Source: JAABRB01 sp041617635 (lineage in GTDB: Bacteria > Pseudomonadota > Gammaproteobacteria > Burkholderiales > SG8-39). From it: a DNA stretch of 42,236 nucleotides. Below, one piece after another: positions 32,737-40,579 of the stretch. The stretch lies in contig JBFJOO010000026.1 of the NCBI GenBank assembly GCA_041617635.1, positions 1 through 42,236 on the forward strand, in the 5' to 3' direction. How positions within the stretch are numbered: the stretch's first letter is position 1; the number at the start of each line of letters is the position of its first letter. A program made the position numbers and the translations under genes. The notes below the pieces were generated by a model, which was not told the DNA's origin, made no database searches, and saw only the letters and a list, made by a program, of their open reading frames with translations.

Positions 32737-33639
32737 GTGAGCGCGCCCGGCGCGCGCAGACCCCCGGAGCTCCGCCGGTCGTGGCTGTTCTTGCCGGGTG
32801 CCGAGCGGGACGTTCTGCACGCGGCACCGGCCAGCCGGGCCGATGTGCTGATTCAGGAACTCGAGGATTTCACGCCGCCGGAGCGACGGCCGGAGGCACG
32901 CCGCCTCGCCGCGGAGCTCTATGCTGCTTGGCGTTCCCGGCGGGCCGTGGCCGGGGTGCGCGTCAATCCTTTGGAGAATGACGGGCTTACTGATCTTGCC
33001 GCAGCCATGGCGGGCCGCCCGGACGTCGTCCTGATGTCGAAAGTCGCCACACCGGAGCAGGTGCGCGCGCTGGACGCCGCCGTGTCGCGTCACGAAATGG
33101 AGCTTGGATTGGAGATCGGGACAACGGAGCTCGTGCCGAACGTCGAATCGGCAGCCGGCCTGGTGCGCACCATCGACATCGTCAAGGCAAGCCGGCGAGT
33201 GACCGCGTGCCTGGTGGCGTCCGAAGACATGGCAGCCGACCTGGGCGCCGAGCGCAGTCGCGAAGGGTTCGAGCTGGCGTATGTTCGCAGCCGGTTCCTG
33301 GTGGATTGCGTCGCAGCGGGCGTCGTCGCGATCGATTGCCCGTACACATTCAGCGATGCCGCGGGCGCCGAAACCGACACGCGCTGGGCGCGGCGCCTCG
33401 GGTACGTGGCCAAGAGCCTGGTCATGCCCGGGCATGCCGAGACGATCAATCGGGTGCTCACGCCCGCCGCCGAGGAAGTGGACCGCGCCCGCCGCCTGAT
33501 CCGCGCGTTCGAGGCGGCGCGCGCGAACGGTCTGGACCGCGCGGATTTCGACGGCGCGCTGGTCGAGATTCCGACCTATCAAAACGCGCGGCGCCTGATC
33601 GCGCGCGCGGAGGCGCTCGCGCAGGCCGATCGGCCGTAA
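32737..33639 (+). CDS. CitE-like HpcH/HpaI aldolase/lyase
   Basis: TIM-barrel lyase of the citrate lyase beta / malyl- or citramalyl-CoA lyase group, about 300 residues. RRSWLFLPGAER is the family N-terminus. Metal and catalytic motifs are E137 in NVESAAG and D164 in EDMAADLG. The usual DLEDAV is changed to ELEDFT. I start it at GTG 32737, 15 bases past the SRP RNA, because an earlier start would lie inside that RNA. Its reaction is likely cleavage or formation of a short 3-hydroxyacyl-CoA or related acid. A CaiB-type CoA-transferase four genes downstream could provide the CoA ester, but this is only a suggestion. Confidence 0.83.
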   Translation: MSAPGARRPPELRRSWLFLPGAERDVLHAAPASRADVLIQELEDFTPPERRPEARRLAAELYAAWRSRRAVAGVRVNPLENDGLTDLAAAMAGRPDVVLMSKVATPEQVRALDAAVSRHEMELGLEIGTTELVPNVESAAGLVRTIDIVKASRRVTACLVASEDMAADLGAERSREGFELAYVRSRFLVDCVAAGVVAIDCPYTFSDAAGAETDTRWARRLGYVAKSLVMPGHAETINRVLTPAAEEVDRARRLIRAFEAARANGLDRADFDGALVEIPTYQNARRLIARAEALAQADRP

Positions 33640-33675
33640 AACAGGTCCGCTCAACGTCGAGCCGGCAGTTCGGTC

Positions 33676-33684
33676 TGTTAGAAT
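33676..33684 (+). promoter_or_regulatory. Extended -10 promoter at dnaX
   Basis: TG-T-TAGAAT (TG at 33676-33677, TAGAAT at 33679-33684) ends seven bases before the dnaX ATG. The expected start of transcription falls on or next to the A of the ATG. No Shine-Dalgarno sequence is present, so a transcript from this promoter would be leaderless. Confidence 0.5.
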
Positions 33685-33691
33685 TTCCGCC

Positions 33692-35284
33692 ATGTCGTAT
33701 CAGGTGCTTGCCCGGAAGTGGCGGCCGCGCTCGTTTGCCTCGGTGGTCGGGCAGGAGCATGTCGTCACGGCGCTGACTCACGCGCTCGAGCAGCAGCGAC
33801 TGCATCACGCGTACCTCCTGACCGGGACGCGCGGGGTCGGCAAAACCACCCTCGCGCGAATTCTCGCCAAGGCGCTCAACTGCGAAACGGGGATCACCCC
33901 CGAGCCGTGCGGCAAGTGCGCCGCGTGCGAGGAGATAGACGCCGGAAGATTCATCGATCTCATCGAAGTCGATGCGGCCACCAATACGAAGGTCGACGAG
34001 ATGCGCCAGCTCTTGGAAAGCGCGGTGTATGCGCCGACCCGGGCGCGCTTCAAGATTTACGTGATCGACGAGGTCCACATGTTGTCGACCTCGGCTTTCA
34101 ACGCGATGCTGAAGACTCTCGAGGAGCCGCCCGAGCACATCAAGTTCATACTGGCGACCACCGATCCGCAGAAGATCCCCGTGACGGTGCTGTCGCGCTG
34201 CCTGCAATTCAATCTCAAGCAGATGGTGCCGGGCGCCATCGCGGCCCATCTGCAGGTGATTGCCAAGGAAGAGGGCGTGGCGGCGGACGCCGGCGCGCTG
34301 CGACTCATCGCCGGCGCGGCCCGCGGCAGCATGCGCGACGCGTTGTCCGTGCTCGACCAGGCGATCGCATACTGCGGCGGGGCTGTCACCGAGACGGGCG
34401 TGCGCAGCATGCTGGGCGCCGTCGACCAGTCCTACCTGTTCGATCTCGCCGAAGCGGTTGCCGCCGGAGACGGCGACCGGCTTTTCGCGGTGGCGGACGC
34501 GATGGAAGAACGCAGTCTGTCCTTCGATGGCGCGCTCGCCGAGCTGGCGAGCCTGCTGCATCGAATCGCCCTGGCGCAGGCGGTTCCGGATGCGCTCGAC
34601 GCGGATGCGCTCGAGCGCGGACGCGTGCTCGAGCTGGCGAGGACCCTCGATCCGGAGATCGTGCAGCTCTATTATCAGATCGCCGTTCACGGACGCCGCG
34701 ATCTGCCGTTGGCGCCGGACGAATACGCGGGGTTCACGATGGCGCTGATGCGGATGCTGGCATTCCGGCCTGACGCCGCAGAAGCAGCGGACTCACCGGG
34801 TCCTACCGCCGCGAAGTCGGCGCACGTGGGCGCGAAATCGGGGGGCACGGGCGCGAGGCCCGTGGGCGCGGGCGAGAAGCGCGCGACCGGGACCAAGCGT
34901 GCGCCGCCGAGCGAGTGGCCGAAGCTGGTTCACGAGCTCAAGGTCACCGGAGCCACTCGGCAGCTCGCGGAGCGGAGCGAGCTCGCGGCGCTCACGGATC
35001 AGCGCGTCGAGCTGCGCCTGCCGTCCGACGCGAAATATCTCGCGGAGAAGGTTTATGTCGACAAGCTCAAGGCGGCATTGCAGGAGCGTCTGGGCGCGCC
35101 GGTCGCCCTTTCGATCGTGATCGGCGAGACGAGCGGAAATTCCGTGGCCGCGCTGAAGGAAGGGGAGCGCAAGGCGCACCAGCAGCAGGCGCACGCATCG
35201 ATCCAGGAAGATGCGTTCGTGCGCGACCTCGTCGAGCAGTTCGACGGCTCGGTCGTCGACTCCTCCATCAAACCCAACCCGTGA
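33692..35284 (+). CDS. dnaX: DNA polymerase III tau/gamma subunit
   Basis: Clamp-loader ATPase that holds polymerase cores together at the fork. Walker A is GTRGVGKTT with K51, as in E. coli. The zinc ligands are C64, C73, C76 and C79, matching the E. coli spacing. VIDEVHMLS is Walker B, and the SRC motif is at LSRCLQF. A flexible Ala/Gly/Lys-rich linker (about 365-405) joins the ATPase part to the tau C-terminal domain. At 530 residues it is shorter than E. coli tau (643). I see no A-rich slippery heptamer, so production of gamma by frameshifting is not supported. ybaB follows by 13 bases. Confidence 0.96.
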   Translation: MSYQVLARKWRPRSFASVVGQEHVVTALTHALEQQRLHHAYLLTGTRGVGKTTLARILAKALNCETGITPEPCGKCAACEEIDAGRFIDLIEVDAATNTKVDEMRQLLESAVYAPTRARFKIYVIDEVHMLSTSAFNAMLKTLEEPPEHIKFILATTDPQKIPVTVLSRCLQFNLKQMVPGAIAAHLQVIAKEEGVAADAGALRLIAGAARGSMRDALSVLDQAIAYCGGAVTETGVRSMLGAVDQSYLFDLAEAVAAGDGDRLFAVADAMEERSLSFDGALAELASLLHRIALAQAVPDALDADALERGRVLELARTLDPEIVQLYYQIAVHGRRDLPLAPDEYAGFTMALMRMLAFRPDAAEAADSPGPTAAKSAHVGAKSGGTGARPVGAGEKRATGTKRAPPSEWPKLVHELKVTGATRQLAERSELAALTDQRVELRLPSDAKYLAEKVYVDKLKAALQERLGAPVALSIVIGETSGNSVAALKEGERKAHQQQAHASIQEDAFVRDLVEQFDGSVVDSSIKPNP

Positions 35285-35297
35285 GCGGAGACGCGAC

Positions 35298-35627
35298 ATG
35301 ATCAACAAGGGACAGCTGGCCGGGCTGATGAAGCAGGCTCAGCAGATGCAGGACAACATGCGCAAGATGCAGGAGCAGCTTGCGAGCGTGGAAGTCGAGG
35401 GCCAGTCGGGCGCCGGTCTCGTGAAGGTCGTCATGACGTGCAAGCACGACGTCAAGCGCGTTACCATCGATCCGTCCCTGCTTGCCGACGACAAGGAGAT
35501 GCTCGAGGATCTGGTCGCCGCGGCGATGAACGATGCGGCGCGGCGCGTCGAGTCGACCGTCCAGGAGAAGATGGCCGGATTCACTTCGGGGCTCGGGCTG
35601 CCTCCCGGGATGAACCTGCCCTTCTGA
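35298..35627 (+). CDS. ybaB: YbaB/EbfC nucleoid-associated protein
   Basis: Small DNA-binding protein, 109 residues, forming a tweezer-like dimer. The N-terminal helix MINKGQLAGLMKQAQQMQ and LVAAAMNDA are standard family features. ATG 35298 is chosen over upstream starts because it gives the conserved N-terminus, with GGAG ten bases ahead. The stop codon overlaps the recR start (TGATG). The dnaX-ybaB-recR order is conserved widely. Confidence 0.95.
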   Translation: MINKGQLAGLMKQAQQMQDNMRKMQEQLASVEVEGQSGAGLVKVVMTCKHDVKRVTIDPSLLADDKEMLEDLVAAAMNDAARRVESTVQEKMAGFTSGLGLPPGMNLPF

Positions 35628-36220
35628 TGAAGCCCTCGGCCCTCGAGGAGCTCATCGAGGCGTTGCGCTGCCTTCCGGGGGTCGGGCCGAAATCCGCACA
35701 GCGCATGGCCTACCATCTGCTCCAGCACGACCGGACGGGCGCTCAGCGCCTCGCCGAGACGCTGAGGAACGCACTGGAAACGGTGCACCGCTGCACGCGC
35801 TGCAACAACTTCAGCGAATCCGAGGTCTGCACGCTGTGCAGCTCGCCGCGCCGCGATCCGGGGCTGCTCTGCATCGTCGAAACCCCCGCCGACCTGATGA
35901 TGATGGAGCAGACACTCGCGTACCAGGGCCATTATTTCGTGCTCATGGGCCGTCTCTCGCCACTCGACGGCGTCGGGCCGAAGGAGATCGGGTTGGAGCG
36001 GCTGCTCGAGCGAGCGACGGACGGATTGGTGAAGGAGATCGTGATCGCCACCAACTTCACCAACGAAGGGGAGGCGACCGCCCACTACGTCACCGAGATG
36101 TTGCGCGAGCGCGGCCTCAAGGTCAGCCGCATCGCGCGCGGAGTGCCGGTGGGCGGCGAGCTCGAATACGTGGACATCGGTACGCTCGCGCAGGCGTACT
36201 ACGAGCGCCGCCCGGCATAG
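35627..36220 (+). CDS. recR: Recombination protein RecR
   Basis: RecFOR-pathway protein that helps load RecA at single-stranded gaps. The helix-hairpin-helix CLPGVGPKSAQR is at about 15-26. The zinc finger uses C56, C59, C68 and C71 (CTRC...CTLC). The TOPRIM domain begins at LCIVETPADL, and the C-terminal VPVGGELEYVD motif is intact. Length is 197 residues (E. coli 201). Its ATG overlaps the ybaB stop, so translation is coupled. Confidence 0.97.
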   Translation: MKPSALEELIEALRCLPGVGPKSAQRMAYHLLQHDRTGAQRLAETLRNALETVHRCTRCNNFSESEVCTLCSSPRRDPGLLCIVETPADLMMMEQTLAYQGHYFVLMGRLSPLDGVGPKEIGLERLLERATDGLVKEIVIATNFTNEGEATAHYVTEMLRERGLKVSRIARGVPVGGELEYVDIGTLAQAYYERRPA

Positions 36221-36222
36221 AG

Positions 36223-37422
36223 ATGACCATGGCGAAGAAGTCGCTCGAAGGTCTCCGGGTGATCGAGCTCGGACAGCTCATCGCTGGTCCGTTTGCCGGG
36301 AAGATGCTCGCCGAGTTCGGCGCCGACGTGATCAAGATCGAACCGCCGGACGGCGGCGACCCGCTCCGCAAGTGGCGCAAGCTCTACAAAGACACCTCGC
36401 TCTGGTGGTATGTCCAGGCGCGCAACAAGAAATCGGTGACGGCGAACCTGCGCCTGCCCGAAGGCCAGGAGATCGTGCGGCGCCTCGCGCGCGACGCGGA
36501 CGTCGTGATCGAGAACTTCCGTCCGGGGACGATCGAGAAGTGGGGCCTGGGCTACGACGCGTTGTCCCGCGAGAATCCGGGGCTCGTCATGCTGCGGATG
36601 TCGGGCTTCGGCCAGTATGGACCCTACCGGGACCTCGCGGGGTTCGGCGCGATCGGCGAATCGATGGGCGGCATGCGCTACGTCACGGGATACCCGGACC
36701 GGCCGCCGGTGCGGCTGAACCTCTCCATGGGCGACTCGCTCGCCGCGCTGCACGGCGTCATCGGCGTGCTGATGGCGTTGCACCATCGCGCGGCGAACGG
36801 AGGCAAGGGCCAGGTCGTGGACGTCGCGCTCTACGAGGCGGTGTTCAACATGATGGAGAGCACCCTTCCGGAATTCGACCGGTTCGGCATCACGCGCGAG
36901 CGGACCGGCAGCAATCTCACCGGGATCGTGCCGTCGAACACTTATCTCACGAGCGACGGTCATCATGTCGTGATCGGCGCGAACGCCGACAGCATCTTCA
37001 AGCGGCTGATGAACGCGATCGGACGCAAGGATCTCGCCGCAGATCCGGATCTCGCGGGCAACGACGGACGCGCGCAACGCGCCGATGAGCTCGACCAAGT
37101 GATCGGGGACTGGACCAGCGCGCACGGAGTGGACCACGTCCTGAAGGTGCTGGCGGATGCGCAGGTGCCGAGCGGCAAGATCTACAGCATTGCCGACATC
37201 GTCGCCGACCCGCAGTACCTCGCGCGTGACATGATCAGGGAGGCCACGCTTCCGGACGGAACGACGCTGCGGGTGCCGGGCATCGTGCCCAAGCTCTCCG
37301 ACACGCCGGGCAACCTCGAGTGGGTTGGTCCCGCACTGGGCCAGCATACCGACGAGGTGCTGGCCCAGATCGGCTATTCGCCGAGCGAGATCGCCGCGCT
37401 GCGCGAGCGCAAGGCGATCTAG
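36223..37422 (+). CDS. CaiB/BaiF-type CoA-transferase
   Basis: Class III CoA-transferase, moving CoA between carboxylic acids. LEGLRVIELGQLIAGPFAG and the KIEPPDGGDPLR segment mark the CoA-binding N-terminus. The catalytic aspartate is D171 in SMGDSLAALHG. ENFRPGTIEKWGLGYD is the highly conserved family motif. Length (399 aa) is normal. ATG 36223 lies two bases after recR; an ATG two codons on (36229) is also possible. Substrates are unknown. The CitE-like lyase upstream of dnaX raises the possibility of a shared acid-CoA pathway split around the dnaX operon. Confidence 0.9.
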   Translation: MTMAKKSLEGLRVIELGQLIAGPFAGKMLAEFGADVIKIEPPDGGDPLRKWRKLYKDTSLWWYVQARNKKSVTANLRLPEGQEIVRRLARDADVVIENFRPGTIEKWGLGYDALSRENPGLVMLRMSGFGQYGPYRDLAGFGAIGESMGGMRYVTGYPDRPPVRLNLSMGDSLAALHGVIGVLMALHHRAANGGKGQVVDVALYEAVFNMMESTLPEFDRFGITRERTGSNLTGIVPSNTYLTSDGHHVVIGANADSIFKRLMNAIGRKDLAADPDLAGNDGRAQRADELDQVIGDWTSAHGVDHVLKVLADAQVPSGKIYSIADIVADPQYLARDMIREATLPDGTTLRVPGIVPKLSDTPGNLEWVGPALGQHTDEVLAQIGYSPSEIAALRERKAI

Positions 37423-37427
37423 AGCGC

Positions 37428-37456
37428 TTGCCGCGCCTCCCGATACTGTATAGGAT
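37428..37456 (+). promoter_or_regulatory. Promoter of the radical SAM gene
   Basis: TTGCCG (37428-37433) and TAGGAT (37451-37456) are separated by 17 bases, a plausible sigma-70 pair. The LexA box covers the -10, so repressor binding would block transcription. Confidence 0.5.
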
Positions 37457-37466
37457 AACAGTATCG
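37441..37466. promoter_or_regulatory. LexA (SOS) box
   Basis: A perfect inverted repeat with 9-bp arms, CGATACTGT and ACAGTATCG, separated by eight AT-rich bases. Its core is CTGT-N8-ACAG (37446-37461), which matches the gammaproteobacterial and betaproteobacterial LexA operator. It ends 23 bases before the radical SAM start and overlaps its predicted -10. Regulation by LexA is inferred from the match. Confidence 0.85.
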
Positions 37467-37489
37467 CTGTAGAGGCCGGACTCAGCTGC

Positions 37490-38581
37490 ATGGCGCTCAA
37501 GACGACTCGCGGTGACCGCGGCGGACCGATCAAGGGGCGCGGGGCCCCTTCGAATGTCGAGGGCCGCTACGAGTCCACCATGCGGGAAGCGATCGACGAC
37601 GGCTGGGCGGGCGAAGGTGAGATGCCGCCGCGGCTCGAGACGGTGATCACTCCGGAGGCCGCACGATCGATCATCGCTCACAACGAGTCGCCCGACATCC
37701 CCTTCGAGCAGTCGATCAATCCGTATCGCGGATGCGAGCACGGATGTGTCTATTGCTATGCTCGTCCGAGCCACGCGTACCTGGGCCTTTCGCCCGGCCT
37801 CGACTTCGAGACCCGGATCTTCGCCAAGACCAACGCCGCGGAGCGGTTGCGCAGGGAGCTCTCCGCGCCTGGCTATCGCTGCCGCGTGATCTCGCTCGGC
37901 GCGAACACCGATCCCTACCAGCCGGCCGAACGCGAGCTCGGCATCACCCGCTCCATCCTCGAGGTGCTGGGCGAGTTCCAGCACCCGTTCACGATCGTGA
38001 CCAAGAGCGCGCTCGTGGAGCGCGACGTCGATCTGATCGCCCCCATGGCGGCCAAGCGCCTCGCGCGGGTCTTCTTGTCGGTGACCAATCTCGACGGCGA
38101 ACTCGCCCGCCGACTCGAACCGCGCGCGGCGGCGCCCTATCGGAGGCTCGAGGCGATCAGGCGGCTGACGGCCGCTGGGGTGCCGTGCGGCGTCCTCGTC
38201 GCACCGGTCATCCCGTTCCTCAACGACGGCGATCTTGAATCTATCCTGGAGGCCGCGGCGCAGGCGGGGGCGACCTGGGCGGGTTACATCGTGATCCGGT
38301 TGCCGCACGAGGTGAACGGCCTATTCAAGGACTGGCTGGCGCAGCACTATCCGTTGCGCGCCGGCCGGATCCTGGCCCGGATTCGCGATTTGCGCGGCGG
38401 GCGGGACAACGACCCGCGCTTCGGCACCCGGATGAAGGGGACCGGGGAGTATGCGGAGCTCGTTCGGCGGCGATTCGAGGCCGCCTGCCACAGGGTCGGC
38501 CTCGAGACGGGAGGGCGCACGGACCTCGATACCGCGGCGTTTCGCGTCCCGGCGCAGTCCGCCCAGCTCCCGCTCCTCTAG
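37490..38581 (+). CDS. PA0069-family radical SAM protein
   Basis: Radical SAM enzyme with sequence similarity to spore photoproduct lyase, 363 residues. The 4Fe-4S cluster motif is Cx3Cx2C: C82, C86 and C89 in CEHGCVYCY. INPYRGCEHGC and TKSALVERD are typical of this subfamily. The N-terminus is basic and Gly-rich (RGDRGGPIKGRGAPSN). The reaction is unknown, but a LexA box directly upstream points to a DNA-damage role, which fits the resemblance to a DNA-repair lyase. As I recall, the Pseudomonas aeruginosa homologue PA0069 is also in the SOS regulon. Confidence 0.9.
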   Translation: MALKTTRGDRGGPIKGRGAPSNVEGRYESTMREAIDDGWAGEGEMPPRLETVITPEAARSIIAHNESPDIPFEQSINPYRGCEHGCVYCYARPSHAYLGLSPGLDFETRIFAKTNAAERLRRELSAPGYRCRVISLGANTDPYQPAERELGITRSILEVLGEFQHPFTIVTKSALVERDVDLIAPMAAKRLARVFLSVTNLDGELARRLEPRAAAPYRRLEAIRRLTAAGVPCGVLVAPVIPFLNDGDLESILEAAAQAGATWAGYIVIRLPHEVNGLFKDWLAQHYPLRAGRILARIRDLRGGRDNDPRFGTRMKGTGEYAELVRRRFEAACHRVGLETGGRTDLDTAAFRVPAQSAQLPLL

Positions 38582-38598
38582 ACGCACCGCCCGCTGCG

Positions 38599-38627
38599 TT
38601 GACAGTGGGAGGTCGGTGTGTGAGCAT
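38599..38627 (+). promoter_or_regulatory. Possible promoter of the ABC transporter operon
   Basis: TTGACA (38599-38604) is a perfect -35. The best -10 at 17 bases is GAGCAT, only three of six matches. It would give a leader of about 90 bases before the binding-protein gene. Confidence 0.3.
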
Positions 38628-38722
38628 CTCCGCCGCTGCGACGCACCACCCACCCGCAGGTTTCGATTCGCCCGACCGGCGTGAAGCCGATCGCGGCGAC
38701 CGCAAAGGTCACGGAGGAGATC

Positions 38723-39748
38723 ATGTCGAACTTTATTCGCTTTACTGGCGCGGTGCTCGCGCTGGCCATCGCCAATTTCGCATCGGCCCAGGGCAAGCCG
38801 GAGAAACCCGACGTCCATATCGCCGTCGGCGGAAAGGCGGCGCTGTACTACCTGCCGCTCACGATCACGGAGCAGCTCGGCTACTTCAAGGATGAGGGCC
38901 TCGACGTCAAGATCAGCGACTTCAAGGGCGGCTCCGCGGCACTGCGCGCCGTGGTGGGCGGAAGCGCGGACGTCGTCGCGGGCGCCTACGAGCACACCAT
39001 CAACATGCATGCGCGGGGCCAGAAGTTTCAGGCATTCGTGCTCCAGGGCCGGGCGCCGCAGATCTCGATCGGCGTCTCCACCGCCAAAGTGCCCAACTAC
39101 AAGTCGCCCAAGGACCTGAAGGGCCTGAAGATCGGAGTGTCCGCCCCCGGTTCGAGCACGAACATGTTCGCGAACTACGTCCTCGAGAAGGGCGGACTCG
39201 GGCCGAAGGACGTGTCGTTCGTCGGAGTGGGAACCGGATCCGCCGCAATGTCCGCCATCCAGAGCGGGCAGGTGGATGTCATCTCGAACGTCGATCCGAT
39301 CATGACGATGCTCGAGAAGGAAGGCACGATCAAGGTGATTTTCGAGTCGCGCACGCCGAAAGGCACCGAAGGGGTCTTCGGTGGGCCGATGCCGGCGGCG
39401 AGCTTCTATGCGCCGGTGGAGTTCGTGGAGAAGAATCCGAACACGGTGCAGGCGCTCACGAACGCCATTGTGCGGGCGCTGCTCTGGCTCGAGACGGCCA
39501 CGCCGCAGCAGATCATCGGGACGGTCCCCGAGTCCTACCAGCTCGGCGACAAGGCGATGTACCTGTTCGCCTATGACAATGTGCGTGACGCGATGTCCAA
39601 GGACGGCCTGATTCCGGAGGCGGGCGCCAAGACCGCGCTGAAGGTGCTCAAGGCGTCGAACCCGAAGGTGGACTACTCCAAGGTAAACCTCGCCGAGACG
39701 TACACCAACCAGTTCGCGCAGAACGCGCTGAAGAAGTACAAGAAGTAG
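38723..39748 (+). CDS. ABC transporter substrate-binding protein, NitT/TauT type
   Basis: Periplasmic binding protein of the NMT1/SsuA-like group, 341 residues. The N-terminal signal peptide (about 22 residues, ending in ASA before QGKPEK) has no lipobox cysteine, so it is soluble in the periplasm. YYLPLTITEQLGYFKDEGL and LKGLKIGVSAPGS are characteristic of the family. I chose ATG 38723, preceded by GGAGGAG, because a start 14 codons earlier would spoil the signal peptide. It is the first gene of a three-gene importer. The substrate is unknown; sulfonates, nitrate, pyrimidine-like compounds and aromatic acids are all handled by relatives. Confidence 0.9.
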   Translation: MSNFIRFTGAVLALAIANFASAQGKPEKPDVHIAVGGKAALYYLPLTITEQLGYFKDEGLDVKISDFKGGSAALRAVVGGSADVVAGAYEHTINMHARGQKFQAFVLQGRAPQISIGVSTAKVPNYKSPKDLKGLKIGVSAPGSSTNMFANYVLEKGGLGPKDVSFVGVGTGSAAMSAIQSGQVDVISNVDPIMTMLEKEGTIKVIFESRTPKGTEGVFGGPMPAASFYAPVEFVEKNPNTVQALTNAIVRALLWLETATPQQIIGTVPESYQLGDKAMYLFAYDNVRDAMSKDGLIPEAGAKTALKVLKASNPKVDYSKVNLAETYTNQFAQNALKKYKK

Positions 39749-39769
39749 ACCTCGATCCAGCGCTTTCCG

Positions 39770-40579
39770 ATGTCCGGTGTCCCGGCGCTCTCGCTGGAGA
39801 GCATTACCTGCACGTTTGTCGCGCGCGAAGACCGCAGCAAGCGGTACACGGCTGTCCGGGACACGACGCTCGTAGTCGCGGCGGGCGAGTTCGTGTCGGT
39901 CGTCGGCCCGACCGGGTGCGGCAAGTCGACGTTGCTGAACGTAGCTGCGGGACTGCTCGAGCCTTCGACCGGCTCCGTGACCGTGCTGGGGGAACCGCTA
40001 CGGGGGATCAACGCGCGCGCGGGATATCTCTTCCAGCAGGATGCGCTGATGCCGTGGCGCAGCGCGCTCGACAACGTCACGGCAGGTCTCGAGTTCCGCG
40101 GCGTGGATCGCGCCGAGGCGCGGACCCGAGCGGAGGAATGGCTGGCGCGCGTGGGCTTGCGCGGATTCGGTGATCGCTATCCCCATCAGCTCTCCGGCGG
40201 GATGCGCAAGCGCGTCGCACTGGCGCAGACGCTCATCCTGAATCCCGAGATCCTGCTCATGGACGAGCCGTTCTCCGCGCTCGATATCCAGACGCGGCAG
40301 CTCATGGAGAACGAGCTGCTCGACCTCTGGTCTTCGGACCGCAAGTCGGTGGTGTTCATCACCCACGATCTCGAGGAAGCGATCGCGCTTGCCGATCGCG
40401 TGGTGGTCCTTTCCGCGGGTCCGGAGACCAGGCCGATCGGCGAGTACGCGATCGACCTGCCGCGGCCGCGCGACGTGGCGGAGATCCGCCTGACGCCACG
40501 CTACATCGAGCTGCATACCGAGATCTGGCACCGGATGAAGGACGAGGTGCTCAAAGGCTATGCCCAACAGCAGAAGTGA
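39770..40579 (+). CDS. ABC transporter ATP-binding protein, NitT/TauT type
   Basis: ATPase of the importer, 269 residues. Walker A is GPTGCGKST with K52. The signature is LSGGMRKR and Walker B is ILLMDEPFSALD, followed by the H-loop FITHDLEEAI. The family is the SsuB/TauB/NrtD group. Its last 20 bases overlap the permease gene, so the two are translationally coupled. Confidence 0.95.
   Translation: MSGVPALSLESITCTFVAREDRSKRYTAVRDTTLVVAAGEFVSVVGPTGCGKSTLLNVAAGLLEPSTGSVTVLGEPLRGINARAGYLFQQDALMPWRSALDNVTAGLEFRGVDRAEARTRAEEWLARVGLRGFGDRYPHQLSGGMRKRVALAQTLILNPEILLMDEPFSALDIQTRQLMENELLDLWSSDRKSVVFITHDLEEAIALADRVVVLSAGPETRPIGEYAIDLPRPRDVAEIRLTPRYIELHTEIWHRMKDEVLKGYAQQQK

Noticed and set aside
34790..34920. 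Programmed frameshift in dnaX to make gamma
   Set aside because: I looked for an A-rich slippery heptamer near the linker, as in E. coli, and found none.
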